Positions 15,384-22,559 of a stretch of 24,351 nt of DNA are shown piece after piece. Below the pieces are notes generated by a model. That model did no database searches and was not told the DNA's origin. It was given only the letters and a program-made list of their open reading frames with translations. Location: NCBI RefSeq assembly GCF_937976295.1, contig NZ_CALJRY010000241.1, positions 1 through 24,351 on the forward strand, given 5' to 3'. Position 1 is the first letter of the stretch, and each line of letters begins with the position of its first letter. The stretch is from an uncultured Rothia sp. Lineage in GTDB: Bacteria; Actinomycetota; Actinomycetes; Actinomycetales; Micrococcaceae. A program made the position numbers and the translations under genes.

Positions 15384-16283
15384 GTGACTAACAACAATAA
15401 CGGTGCCGCCCCCGCGATTTCCATTCGCGGGGGTAGCCTCGCTTTCGGGGCCCGCACCCTCTGGAAAGATCTAACCCTCGACATCGGCGCAGGCGAATAC
15501 TTCGCCGTGCTCGGACCCAATGGCTCCGGCAAGTCCACCTTCCTCAAAGTCGTTCTCGGCCTGACCGGGCTCAACGCCGGCGAAATCTCTGTGCTCGGCA
15601 AGCCCGCACGCCTGGGCAACGCCGGCGTCGGCTACGTACCGCAGCAGAAGTCCATCCCCACCTCCACCCCGATGCGCGCCCGCGATTTGGTGGGACTTGG
15701 CATGGACGGGCACCGCTGGGGCATCCGCCTGCACGGCCGCAAATACCGCGCTAAGGTCGACGAGCTTCTCGAAGCCGTCGGCGCGACCGAGTACGCGAAC
15801 GTGCCGGTGGGCCTGCTCTCCGGCGGTGAGCAGCAGCGCCTGCGTATCGCTCAGGCGCTCGCGAACGACCCGAAGATTCTGCTGGCTGACGAGGCGCTCC
15901 TCTCCCTGGACCTCAACCACCAGTACGCGGTGGCTGAGCTGATTCACCGGTTCAACCGTGAACGCGGCGTGGCGGTGGTGTTCGTGACCCACGAAATCAA
16001 CCCCATCATTGAGCATGTGGATCGCGTTCTTTACCTGGCGAATGGCCGTTTCACGGTCGGCTCGGTGGAAGAGGTCATGACCAGTGAGACGCTCACCTCC
16101 CTGTACGGAACCCCGGTGAGCGTGCTCAAGTCTAATGGCCGTTACGTGGTGGTGGGCGAGACTCACGCGAGCGACCACTGCCATATTGAGGGCACCGACC
16201 AGAACATTCACGGCTCCCACCTGAAGTCTGGTCTTTCTGAACCGCAGCGCACCCTACACCTTCCGGGAGGAACCACTCGATGA
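15384..16283 (+). CDS. Metal ABC transporter ATP-binding protein
   Basis: 299 aa, GTG start directly after the TAA of the binding-protein gene. It powers import of the metal bound by the neighbouring lipoprotein. Walker A GPNGSGKST lies near residue 44, the Q-loop near YVPQQKS, signature LLSGGEQQRLRIAQAL, Walker B ILLADEALLSLD and the switch His in VFVTHE. Family members more often read DEP after Walker B; here it is DEA, but the catalytic Glu is kept. The last 50 or so residues form a His-containing extension (ETHASDHCHIEG, IHGSHLK) that could sense or buffer metal. Its TGA overlaps the ATG of the permease gene by four bases. Confidence 0.95.
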   Translation: MTNNNNGAAPAISIRGGSLAFGARTLWKDLTLDIGAGEYFAVLGPNGSGKSTFLKVVLGLTGLNAGEISVLGKPARLGNAGVGYVPQQKSIPTSTPMRARDLVGLGMDGHRWGIRLHGRKYRAKVDELLEAVGATEYANVPVGLLSGGEQQRLRIAQALANDPKILLADEALLSLDLNHQYAVAELIHRFNRERGVAVVFVTHEINPIIEHVDRVLYLANGRFTVGSVEEVMTSETLTSLYGTPVSVLKSNGRYVVVGETHASDHCHIEGTDQNIHGSHLKSGLSEPQRTLHLPGGTTR

Positions 16284-17200
16284 CCACTCTTGCTTCCCTC
16301 CCCGCGCTGGCTCCGGTTGCCGCCGCGCAGAATGATTTGCTCTCCCGCATCTTCGTCTTTGACCGCTACGGCGAGCTGCTGCAGATGCTGCAGAACTCCA
16401 TTTTTGCTGGCGCTGTTCTGGGTCTTATCGGCGGTTTCGTTGGTGTTTTCGTGATGATGCGCGACCACGCCTTTGCGGTGCACGGCATCTCTGAAATGTC
16501 TTTCGCGGGTGCCGCCCTTGCACTGTTGCTCGGCTATGACGTGGTGACCGGCTCCATGATTGGTTCGATCGCCTCGGCTCTGCTGATTGCTTTTCTGGGC
16601 GCTAAGGCGAGTAACTCAAACTCGGTGATTGGTGCACTCATGCCGTTCGGCTTGGGTTTGGGTATTCTCTTCCTCTCGCTGTATCAGGGCCGTAGCGCGA
16701 ATAAGTTTGGTCTGCTGACCGGCCAGATCGTGTCTGTGGATGCCGACCAACTGCACACCATGATTATTGGTGCGGTGGTTATTATTTCCCTGCTGGTGAT
16801 GGTGTGGCGTCCGCTGAGCTTCGCCTCCCTGGACCCGGAGGTCGCGCGCGCTAAGGGCGTGCCGATGCGCTTTTTGTCCCTGGTGTTCATGGTGATTCTG
16901 GGTATTGCTGTGGCGCTGTCGGTGCAGGTGGTCGGTTCGCTGCTGGTGCTGGCGCTGCTGATTACTCCGGCGGCTGCGGCGATGCAGGTGACGGCTTCTC
17001 CGGTGCGCACGCTGATCCTGTCGGTGCTGTTTGCGGAGGCGTCCATTGTGGGCGGTATTCTGCTGGCTCTTGCCGGTTCGCTGCCGATTAGCCCCTACGT
17101 GACCAGTATTTCCTTCCTGATTTATGTGGTGTGCCGTGTGATTGGTGGCGTGAAGCGTCGCCATAGCGCGTCGGGCCGCCAGCTGACTGAGAAGGCATAG
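16280..17200 (+). CDS. Metal ABC transporter permease (ZnuB/MntB family)
   Basis: 306 aa, almost wholly hydrophobic with about eight membrane segments. The start overlaps the ATPase stop codon (ATGA). Conserved family features: GLIGGFVGVFVMMRDHAFAVHGISEMSFAGAALALLLG, which spans the first conserved loop (residues about 50-90, with FAVHGISEMSFAGAA), and VVGSLLVLALLITPAAAA near 215-232. It forms the membrane channel of the importer. It is the last gene of the operon and is followed by a strong terminator 25 bases after the stop. Confidence 0.95.
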   Translation: MTTLASLPALAPVAAAQNDLLSRIFVFDRYGELLQMLQNSIFAGAVLGLIGGFVGVFVMMRDHAFAVHGISEMSFAGAALALLLGYDVVTGSMIGSIASALLIAFLGAKASNSNSVIGALMPFGLGLGILFLSLYQGRSANKFGLLTGQIVSVDADQLHTMIIGAVVIISLLVMVWRPLSFASLDPEVARAKGVPMRFLSLVFMVILGIAVALSVQVVGSLLVLALLITPAAAAMQVTASPVRTLILSVLFAEASIVGGILLALAGSLPISPYVTSISFLIYVVCRVIGGVKRRHSASGRQLTEKA

Positions 17201-17225
17201 GAACTATAAAGCACAGGACCTATAG

Positions 17226-17261
17226 AAAGAGCCCCACCTCGGGAATGAGGTGGGGCTCTTT
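17226..17261 (+). terminator. Intrinsic terminator of the metal transporter operon
   Basis: Perfect 15-bp arms AAAGAGCCCCACCTC / GAGGTGGGGCTCTTT with a 6-base loop. Confidence 0.9.
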
Positions 17262-17361
17262 CGTTGTCGTGCATAGGTGCCGCGGCGAGAAGAGGATGTC
17301 CCGCTGTGAAGGGGGATGTCCCGGTGCGGCGTGGGCTGAGTCTGTGTGGCGTTGTGTTGCC

Positions 17362-17398
17362 CTGTTCAGATACCCTGTCCAGATTGCTCTGTCCAGAT
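17362..17398. repeat. Tandem repeat CTGTYCAGAT, three copies
   Basis: Copies start at 17362, 17375 and 17389 (period 13-14 bases), followed by a partial CTGTGTG copy. Confidence 0.7.
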
Positions 17399-17429
17399 GC
17401 CCTGTGTGTCGTGCTGTTGCGGCGTCAAA

Positions 17430-17477
17430 GATCTTTGAAAGCGCCAATCTTTGAAAGCACCAATCTTTGAAAGCGCC
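17430..17477. repeat. 16-bp tandem repeat, three copies
   Basis: Unit AATCTTTGAAAGCGCC. Copies at 17430-17445, 17446-17461 and 17462-17477 differ by one base each from the consensus or not at all. Confidence 0.85.
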
Positions 17478-17571
17478 GTATCCTTCGTTGAGAAGGTTTT
17501 CCCTCGAGGGGGGCTCCTCAGAATGAGGGGCTTTGGGGTTGCGGCTTAGCCTGCAATGTTAGCGTGCAACG

Positions 17572-18036
17572 TTAGCGTGCAGTGCCGCCCTGCGATTCTT
17601 CCTCGCGACGTGCCAAAGTGCAGTCCGGGCAGTAACCTGTCACTTCAACCACGTGCTCCAGCTCCGAGAAGCCGTGCTGCTTGCCCATGGCCAGTGCCCA
17701 GTCCTCAAGGGCGGGTGCTTCCAGCTCAATGGCGGTGCCGCATCGGCGGCAGAGCAGGTGGTGGTGGTGATCTTTCACCCGGCAGTGGCGGTACAGGGTC
17801 TCACCCTCAATGCCCTTGACCGAGTCGAGTTCACCGGCGTTAGCCAGCGACTGCAGGACGCGGTAGGTGGTTGCGAGAGAGACCTGTTCCTTGCGGTTCG
17901 CGAGGGTCAGGTGCAGATCCTGTGCTGAGATGAAATCGCCAAGCTCTTCCATGGTCGCCTTGATGATGCGACGCTGGCGGGTATTTCGGGCTTCGGCGGG
18001 CTTCGTAATTCTCCGTACGGGAATATGAGTGTCCAT
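17572..18036 (-). CDS. zur: Fur-family zinc uptake regulator (Zur/FurB type)
   Basis: 154 aa from the ATG 7 bases after AAAGG; an ATG 11 codons upstream lacks a ribosome site. Zur represses zinc uptake genes when zinc is bound. Winged-helix domain: residues about 15-80 (TRQRRIIKATMEELGDFISAQDLH, LATTYRVLQSLANAGELDSV). Metal and dimerisation part: HCRVKDHHHHLLCRRCG with the first CxxC, and GYCPDC with the second. The EDWALAMGKQHGF and VEVTG spacing resembles actinobacterial Zur more than Fur. It stands next to a metal transporter operon but on the opposite strand. No Zur-type AT-rich palindrome was found in the transporter promoter. Confidence 0.88.
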   Translation of the reverse strand: MDTHIPVRRITKPAEARNTRQRRIIKATMEELGDFISAQDLHLTLANRKEQVSLATTYRVLQSLANAGELDSVKGIEGETLYRHCRVKDHHHHLLCRRCGTAIELEAPALEDWALAMGKQHGFSELEHVVEVTGYCPDCTLARREEESQGGTAR

Positions 18037-18181
18037 TGCTGAACCTTTCGGGGTGGAGATCCGCCCCATTGTGTGGTCGATCTTGTCTTACGACTTTACA
18101 CTAGAGGCGTTCAAAAGGTGGCTGATTTGCGGCTTATCTCAAAAGTTGAAGCCGCCTCGGGGCGGGTGCGGAGGTTCGCGG

Positions 18182-18187
18182 TAGACT
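18182..18187 (+). promoter_or_regulatory. -10 box giving a probable leaderless transcript
   Basis: TAGACT ends 6 bases before the ATG at 18194. No ribosome site lies at a useful distance (the nearest GGAGG is over 20 bases away). Confidence 0.5.
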
Positions 18188-18193
18188 AAAACT

Positions 18194-18871
18194 ATGAAGA
18201 TGACGAAGTACACCCACTCATGTATCCGCCTTGAGAATGAGGGGCGCACCCTCGTTCTTGACCCCGGCAATTTTGCCGCTGAAGGCGAGCATGCCACCGC
18301 GCTGGAAGGCGCCGATTACCTGTTCGTGACCCACGCGCATCCGGACCATTTTGATGGCCCGTCGGTGCTGCCGCTGATTGCTCAGCGCGCCGAGTCGCAG
18401 ACCCCGCTGAAGATTTGGGCTCCCGAGGCTGTTGCCCAGGTCATTAAGGAGGCTGTGCCCGCCGCCGAGGTGACCGTTGTTTCCGCTGATTCTGAGTTCA
18501 GCATCCCCGGTTTTGAGGTGAAGACCTACGGCGGTCAGCACGCCCTGATTCACCCGCTGATTCAGACCATCGCCAATGTTGGTTACCTGATTAACGGTGC
18601 CGTGTACCACCCCGGTGATTCGCTGGTGGTTCCGCACCGCGTGCGTGCGAATACCGTTCTGGTGCCGATTCACGCGCCCTGGTCGAAGGTTCAGGAAGTC
18701 ATCGATTTTGTGATTGCGACCGGCGCTCAGCGTGTGGTTCCGATTCACAACGGCATGATTAACCAGAATGGCACCGGCATTATTGAGGGCTTGGTGACGA
18801 ACTTCGGCGCGAAGTACGGCACTGAGCTGAAGCACCTGAACCCCGGCGAGAGCATCGAGGTTCAGGCATAG
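18194..18871 (+). CDS. MBL-fold metal-dependent hydrolase (UlaG/YtkL-like)
   Basis: 225 aa metallo-beta-lactamase-fold protein. The metal-binding motif HxHxDH reads THAHPDHFDG (His47, His49, Asp51, His52). Further ligands are likely the His in YGGQHALIH, Asp in YHPGDSL and His in VPIHNG near the C-terminus. The compact length and the N-terminal TKYTHSCIRLE resemble the UlaG-like branch, of broad or unknown substrate range. No signal peptide is seen, so it should be cytoplasmic. The start is probably leaderless (see the -10 box at 18182). A HIT-protein gene follows 55 bases later in the same direction and may share the transcript. The substrate cannot be told from sequence. Confidence 0.9.
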   Translation: MKMTKYTHSCIRLENEGRTLVLDPGNFAAEGEHATALEGADYLFVTHAHPDHFDGPSVLPLIAQRAESQTPLKIWAPEAVAQVIKEAVPAAEVTVVSADSEFSIPGFEVKTYGGQHALIHPLIQTIANVGYLINGAVYHPGDSLVVPHRVRANTVLVPIHAPWSKVQEVIDFVIATGAQRVVPIHNGMINQNGTGIIEGLVTNFGAKYGTELKHLNPGESIEVQA

Positions 18872-18926
18872 AGCCTGAATTTTTGAGCTTCAACCGCGCC
18901 GATGGCGGCGCATGAAGGAGATTATT

Positions 18927-19355
18927 GTGAGCACGATTTTTACCAAGATTATTGACGGCGAGATTCCCGGACGCTTCGTCTGGAAGGACGAGCACTGCGT
19001 CGCCTTCCTGGACATCATGCCCCTGTCGGAAGGTCACCTGCTGCTCGTTCCCCGCGCGGAGATTGACCGCTGGCCCGACCTGCCGGCTGAGCTGGCGGCG
19101 CACCTGTTCGCTGTGGCACACAAGATTTCTGGTGCCCTGGATCGGGCCTTTGATAAGGACCGTGTGGCTCTGATGATTGCGGGCTTCGACGTTCCGCACA
19201 CCCACATCCACCTGTTCCCGGCTGACGGCATGGCTGATTACGATCCCGCTAACGCGAAGAAGGACGCAACCGCCGAAGAGCTGGATGCGGCCGCTGAGAA
19301 GGTGCGTGCCGCCCTGCGCGAGCGCGGCCACGGCGAGTTCGTGCCCGAGGCGTAA
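18927..19355 (+). CDS. HIT-family nucleotide-binding hydrolase
   Basis: 142 aa from a GTG preceded by AAGGAG at 6-base spacing; an ATG five codons upstream overlaps this ribosome site and is not likely used. HIT proteins cleave nucleoside 5'-phosphoramidates and related nucleotide conjugates. The signature HxHxHxx appears as HTHIHLF at residues 91-97. The N-terminal STIFTKIIDGEIPGRFVWKD, the FLDIMPLSEGHLLLVP strand-helix and the C-terminal helix are typical of Hint-like members. It probably shares a transcript with the MBL gene upstream and is followed by a strong terminator shared with the convergent acetolactate decarboxylase gene. Confidence 0.94.
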   Translation: MSTIFTKIIDGEIPGRFVWKDEHCVAFLDIMPLSEGHLLLVPRAEIDRWPDLPAELAAHLFAVAHKISGALDRAFDKDRVALMIAGFDVPHTHIHLFPADGMADYDPANAKKDATAEELDAAAEKVRAALRERGHGEFVPEA

Positions 19356-19386
19356 GCGCCGTTTGTAGCGCGCGTATCAACACGAA

Positions 19387-19422
19387 GGAGCCGCCCTCTA
19401 CAGATTTGTAGAGGGCGGCTCC
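19387..19422. terminator. Bidirectional terminator between HIT and acetolactate decarboxylase genes
   Basis: Perfect 15-bp arms GGAGCCGCCCTCTAC / GTAGAGGGCGGCTCC with a 6-base loop lie between two convergent genes. T-runs are poor on both sides. Confidence 0.82.
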
Positions 19423-19478
19423 CACGTTGTTAGCTGCTAGCTATATCCCGCTGCTATATCCCGGTGGGGGAGAAGCTC

Positions 19479-20228
19479 TTAGTGCTTCTCAGCCTTGGAG
19501 ATCTGCTCAGCCAGGTCCTCGGGGGAGAGGTTAGCGGAGGAGAACTCGGGGGTCAGCGGCAGGTGCAGCTGCAGACCGGTACCGGGGCAAATCTCGACCT
19601 TTGCGGAGCGTAGCTTGAAGTCGACTACGTGACCGCCCTGAACGCGCTCATCGTCGATAAAGTGGGCGTGGCAGCCGGGCACCGAAATGCCCTGCTCGTA
19701 GATGGGGGTACGGAAGCCAACGATCGTGCCGGTCACGTTGTCGAACTGGACGATGTCTTCGTTCTCGGTGGCGGCAACCATCTTCGGGTAGGGCTTCTCC
19801 TGCTTGATGACAGTGCGGGTGCGGACCCACTCGAACTCGCCGTAAATCTTGATGGCGTACATGTAGTTCTTGGAGACGGTGAAGTCATCCAGAATCTGCG
19901 AGGCAGACTTGCGCAGCAGGTTCTGCGGCAGTTCGCGCTTAATCATGGGCACGAAGTTGGTGACCACGGCGTAGGGGGTCTGCTGGCGCAGGTCGGGCAG
20001 GGATACGGAGCCGTCGTGGCGCACCTGGTAGCAGACGCCGTCGAGGACGACCATTTCGCCGTCGAGGCCGTTGAAGGTACCCACACCGAAGTTGCCGTGG
20101 CTCAGGAGTTCACCGATGGTCATTTCGCCATCGTAGATGCCGTCCAGCAGCTGGGACATGAGGCCGGTCTGAAAAACTTCGTTACGGAAAACAGTTTCAC
20201 CGTTTAGGATGGTCGGCTGATATGCCAT
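19479..20228 (-). CDS. alsD: Acetolactate decarboxylase
   Basis: 249 aa, ATG after GAGGAGAAA. It converts acetolactate to acetoin in overflow pyruvate metabolism. The zinc site is intact: His187, His189 and His200 in the pattern HxH-x10-H (GCHAHFIDDERVQGGH), as in characterised ALDC enzymes. Glu58 and the Arg pair in EWVRTRT fit the other active-site positions. The N-terminal FQTGLMSQLLDGIYDGEMTI and GNFGVGTFNGLDGEMVVLDG are family hallmarks. No acetolactate synthase gene is adjacent, so the acetolactate may come from the biosynthetic enzyme encoded elsewhere. A TATATG -10-like box lies about 190 bases upstream (20418-20423). Confidence 0.95.
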   Translation of the reverse strand: MAYQPTILNGETVFRNEVFQTGLMSQLLDGIYDGEMTIGELLSHGNFGVGTFNGLDGEMVVLDGVCYQVRHDGSVSLPDLRQQTPYAVVTNFVPMIKRELPQNLLRKSASQILDDFTVSKNYMYAIKIYGEFEWVRTRTVIKQEKPYPKMVAATENEDIVQFDNVTGTIVGFRTPIYEQGISVPGCHAHFIDDERVQGGHVVDFKLRSAKVEICPGTGLQLHLPLTPEFSSANLSPEDLAEQISKAEKH

Positions 20229-20497
20229 GAGATTTCTCCTCGTTACAGTGGATGCGGCGTCAGACGGGTCGGTCGGTCATCGGCGATACTCGCCCCAGCA
20301 GATGCTGAAAGTATGAGAGGCGGTGGGGAGAACACGGCTTCGTGATGTCGTTTCTCGCGGAATTCGTAGGTGCCGCCGGCCGGGCGCACGCACTTTCATT
20401 GTACGCCCGTCTCTGAACATATACCTACCGGTCAGCGTGCCAGCATCTTATGATGTGACCTTTAGAACGCTGAAAACAGTCAACTGCACGAGGGTAT

Positions 20498-20551
20498 AAA
20501 AATAGACTGGCGTTCCCTCCGGTTGCACGACAAAAAGGGAAGGAACGCCAG
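20498..20551 (-). terminator. Intrinsic terminator, minus direction
   Basis: 10-bp arms CTGGCGTTCC (20507-20516) and GGAACGCCAG (20542-20551) around a 25-base loop. On the minus strand the stem is followed by TCTATTTTTA. No minus-strand gene ends just before it, which suggests an unannotated transcript. Confidence 0.6.
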
Positions 20552-20577
20552 CACCAACAGCTTAGCCCTTAGAGCCG

Positions 20578-20601
20578 CTCTAAGCGCAACTCTAAGCGCA
20601 T
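20578..20601. repeat. 12-bp tandem repeat
   Basis: CTCTAAGCGCAA followed by CTCTAAGCGCAT, then a partial CTAAG copy. The first copy forms one arm of the hairpin at 20568-20584. Confidence 0.65.
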
Positions 20602-20753
20602 CTAAGACACACGAGGCTCACCGAGGCAGAAAAATATTAGACACGAACCGTCACCAAGAGTGGCCCGGCGAGCCTGCACCCTGCAGAAACCCGCGAAACT
20701 CCTACCGCAGAACCCAGCAGAACCCCTCCGCAGAAACTTCTCAGAGTACACAA

Positions 20754-20803
20754 CAACGGCCTATACGCTCCCCAAGGGAACATATAGGCCGTTGCCTGTT
20801 TTT
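20754..20803. terminator. Strong stem-loop next to the glnA stop codon
   Basis: 12-bp arms CAACGGCCTATA / TATAGGCCGTTG with an inner TCCC/GGGA helix. It starts 12 bases past the glnA stop and probably ends glnA. The better T-run (TTTTT, 20799-20803) points in the plus direction, so it may also end a plus-strand transcript. Confidence 0.75.
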
Positions 20804-20806
20804 AGA

Positions 20807-22231
20807 TTAGACGCCGTAGTACAGCTGGTACTCAAGCGGGTGCGGAACCAGCGAGAGCGGCTCCAGCTCGTTCTTACGCTTGTAGTCAATCCACGCCTGA
20901 ATCAGGTCCTCGGTGAAGACGCCGCCCTCGAGCAGGAAGTCGTGGTCAGCCTCCAGAGCAGCCAGCGCCTCCTCAAGGTTAGCCGGAGCCTTCTTGATGT
21001 CCTTAGCCTCTTCAGCGGGCAGCTCGTACAGGTCCTTATCGATCGGTGCCGGCGGCTCAATGCGGTTACGGATACCGTCCAGACCAGCCATCAGCTGAGC
21101 AGCGAACGCGAAGTAGGGGTTAGCGGAGGGGTCCGGTGCGCGGAACTCCAGACGCTTAGCCTTCGGGTTGGTGCCGGTAATCGGGATGCGGATACCAGCG
21201 GAACGGTTACCCTGCGAGTACACCATGTTGACGGGAGCCTCGTAGCCGGGAACCAGACGCTTGTAAGAGTTCACGGTCGGGTTGGTGAACGCCAAAACAG
21301 CGGAGGAGTGCTCGATCAGACCGCCAATGTACCAGCGTGCGGTGTCAGAGAGGTTAGCGTAGCCGCGCTCATCGTAGAAGAGGGGCTCACCGTTCTGCCA
21401 CAGCGACTGGTGGCAGTGCATGCCGGAGCCGTTGTCACCGAACACGGGCTTAGGCATGAAGGTCACGGACTTGCCCCATGCGTCTGCGGTGCCCTTGACG
21501 ACGTACTTGAACTTCAGCAGGTCGTCAGCAGCCTTGGTGAGGGTGTCGAACTTGTAGTTGATTTCTGCCTGGCCGGCTGCGCCCACCTCGTGGTGGCTAC
21601 GCTCAACCTCAAGACCAACCTCGTCCATTGCTACGCACATTGCGTCACGCAGGTCAGCCTGCTTGTCGACGGGGGAGACGGGGAAGTAACCGCCCTTGAC
21701 GGGGGTCTTGTTGCCCAGGTTGCCGCCCTCTTCCTTGCGGCCGGTGTTCCAGGGAGCCTCGTCGGAGTCGATCTTGTAGAATACGGAGTTCGGCTCAACC
21801 TGGTAGCGGACGTCCTCGAAGACGAAGAATTCAGCCTCGGATGCGAAGAATGCGGTGTCTGCAATGCCGGTGGACTGCAGGTAAGCCTCAGCGCGCTCAG
21901 CGACGCCGCGGGGGTCACGGTGGTAGGGCTCGCCGGTGCGGGGGTTCACGATGGAGCAGATGATGACCAGGGTCTTCTCAATGCGGAAGGGGTCAACGTA
22001 CGCGGACTGAACATCGGGAATCAGCTGCATGTCGGACTCTGCAATGCCCTGGAAGCCTCGAATGGAAGAGCCGTCAAAAAGCTGGCCGTTGACGAAGAAA
22101 TCGTCATCAATCGCCTTAGCGGGCAGGTTGAAGTGCTGCTGCACGCCGGGCATGTCGGTGAATCGGATATCAACGAAGACTACTTCTTCGTTCTTGATAA
22201 AGTCGAGAACTTCCTGGGGGCTGGTAAACAT
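20807..22231 (-). CDS. glnA: Glutamine synthetase type I-beta
   Basis: 474 aa, ATG after AAGGAG. It condenses ammonia and glutamate to glutamine and works as a dodecamer. Motifs in order: FDGSSIRGF (about 53-61), the catalytic EAEFF/EVGAAGQAEINYKFDT segments, MHCHQSLW, NRSAGIRIP, and KRLEFRAPDPSANPYF near 345-360. The adenylylation site is present at Tyr402 (DKDLYELP), so activity is likely controlled by GlnE, as expected for the beta type. Upstream, about 140 bases before the start, lies a GlnR box. The order lipA - DUF4191 - glnA is shared by many actinobacteria. Confidence 0.97.
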   Translation of the reverse strand: MFTSPQEVLDFIKNEEVVFVDIRFTDMPGVQQHFNLPAKAIDDDFFVNGQLFDGSSIRGFQGIAESDMQLIPDVQSAYVDPFRIEKTLVIICSIVNPRTGEPYHRDPRGVAERAEAYLQSTGIADTAFFASEAEFFVFEDVRYQVEPNSVFYKIDSDEAPWNTGRKEEGGNLGNKTPVKGGYFPVSPVDKQADLRDAMCVAMDEVGLEVERSHHEVGAAGQAEINYKFDTLTKAADDLLKFKYVVKGTADAWGKSVTFMPKPVFGDNGSGMHCHQSLWQNGEPLFYDERGYANLSDTARWYIGGLIEHSSAVLAFTNPTVNSYKRLVPGYEAPVNMVYSQGNRSAGIRIPITGTNPKAKRLEFRAPDPSANPYFAFAAQLMAGLDGIRNRIEPPAPIDKDLYELPAEEAKDIKKAPANLEEALAALEADHDFLLEGGVFTEDLIQAWIDYKRKNELEPLSLVPHPLEYQLYYGV

Positions 22232-22352
22232 GAGGACTGCTCCTTGTTTGACTGACCGTGAAGGAGGGTATCTTCCCTCATCGCATTCAGTCTGTGGTTT
22301 AGTTTTTGGCCGCGGGCAAAACCCTGTGACATATCAAGCATAGTGGTTATTT

Positions 22353-22390
22353 TTTGCGCGTGCGTGACTATCGTGTTTCGGTAATGTTAC
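22353..22390 (-). promoter_or_regulatory. GlnR box upstream of glnA
   Basis: On the minus strand: GTAAC-n6-GAAAC-n6-GTCAC-n6-GCAAA. This follows the actinobacterial GlnR consensus gTnAC-n6-GaAAC-n6-GtnAC-n6-GaAAc with only the last element degraded (3 of 5). Candidate -10 boxes TATGCT and GATATG lie just downstream, placing the box near -42 to -48. Confidence 0.75.
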
Positions 22391-22418
22391 AAATCCTGGA
22401 AAGGAGTTACATCTATGT

Positions 22419-22437
22419 TGCTGTGTGACACACAGCA
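22419..22437. promoter_or_regulatory. Perfect 19-bp palindrome, operator-like
   Basis: TGCTGTGTGACACACAGCA has 9-bp perfect arms around one central base. It lies between the GlnR box and the DUF4191 terminator. The binding factor is unknown. Confidence 0.5.
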
Positions 22438-22493
22438 GGGATGCTAACGCCCTCTAATCGAGCCAGAAGCAACGCCATAACCGGGCATAACAA

Positions 22494-22535
22494 AAGGCTC
22501 CGGCCCTCCCCACTTGGGGGAAGAACCGGAGCCTT
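22494..22535 (-). terminator. Intrinsic terminator after the DUF4191 gene
   Basis: 10-bp arms AAGGCTCCGG / CCGGAGCCTT with a further C-rich/G-rich inner helix. Four T residues follow on the minus strand. Confidence 0.85.
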
Positions 22536-22559
22536 CAAAACCTAATATCAGCGCCTCGT

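Larger units (their letters stand above)
17262..17571. other. Repeat-rich intergenic region without a gene
   Basis: Holds several sets of short direct repeats (GGATGTCCCG twice, CTGTYCAGAT three times, a 16-bp unit three times, GTTAGCGTGCA). Open frames on the plus strand here follow the repeats and have no ribosome site. A small stem GCTCCTC/GAGGGGC (17513-17531) may end the zur transcript. Confidence 0.6.
20229..20806. other. 578-bp structured intergenic region between alsD and glnA
   Basis: No convincing protein gene. It contains two strong stem-loops (20507-20551 and 20754-20794), each with a T-run pointing outward, a small hairpin CTTAGAG-CCG-CTCTAAG (20568-20584) and a 12-bp tandem repeat (20578-20601). 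Promoter-like TATAAA (plus, 20495) and TAATAT (minus, 20639-20634) boxes are also present. It may encode a small RNA on one or both strands. Confidence 0.5.
22232..22559. other. Intergenic region between glnA and the DUF4191 gene
   Basis: Holds the glnA leader and promoter, the GlnR box, the 19-bp palindrome and the DUF4191 terminator. A 10-codon plus-strand ORF (22415-22447) has a good ribosome site but no downstream plus-strand gene. Confidence 0.6.

Noticed and set aside
17242..17267. GGAAT-N16-GTT match to the SigR consensus
   Set aside because: It falls within the loop and arm of the metal transporter terminator, and no plus-strand gene follows.
17430..17477. CRISPR-like repeat
   Set aside because: The 16-bp units are directly adjacent with no spacers, and no cas genes are present.
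18037..18069. Longer N-terminus for zur from an upstream ATG
   Set aside because: No ribosome site before it, whereas the ATG at 18036 has AAAGG at a suitable distance.
20660..22255. 531-codon open frame opposite glnA
   Set aside because: Shadow of glnA; no ribosome site and no family resemblance.
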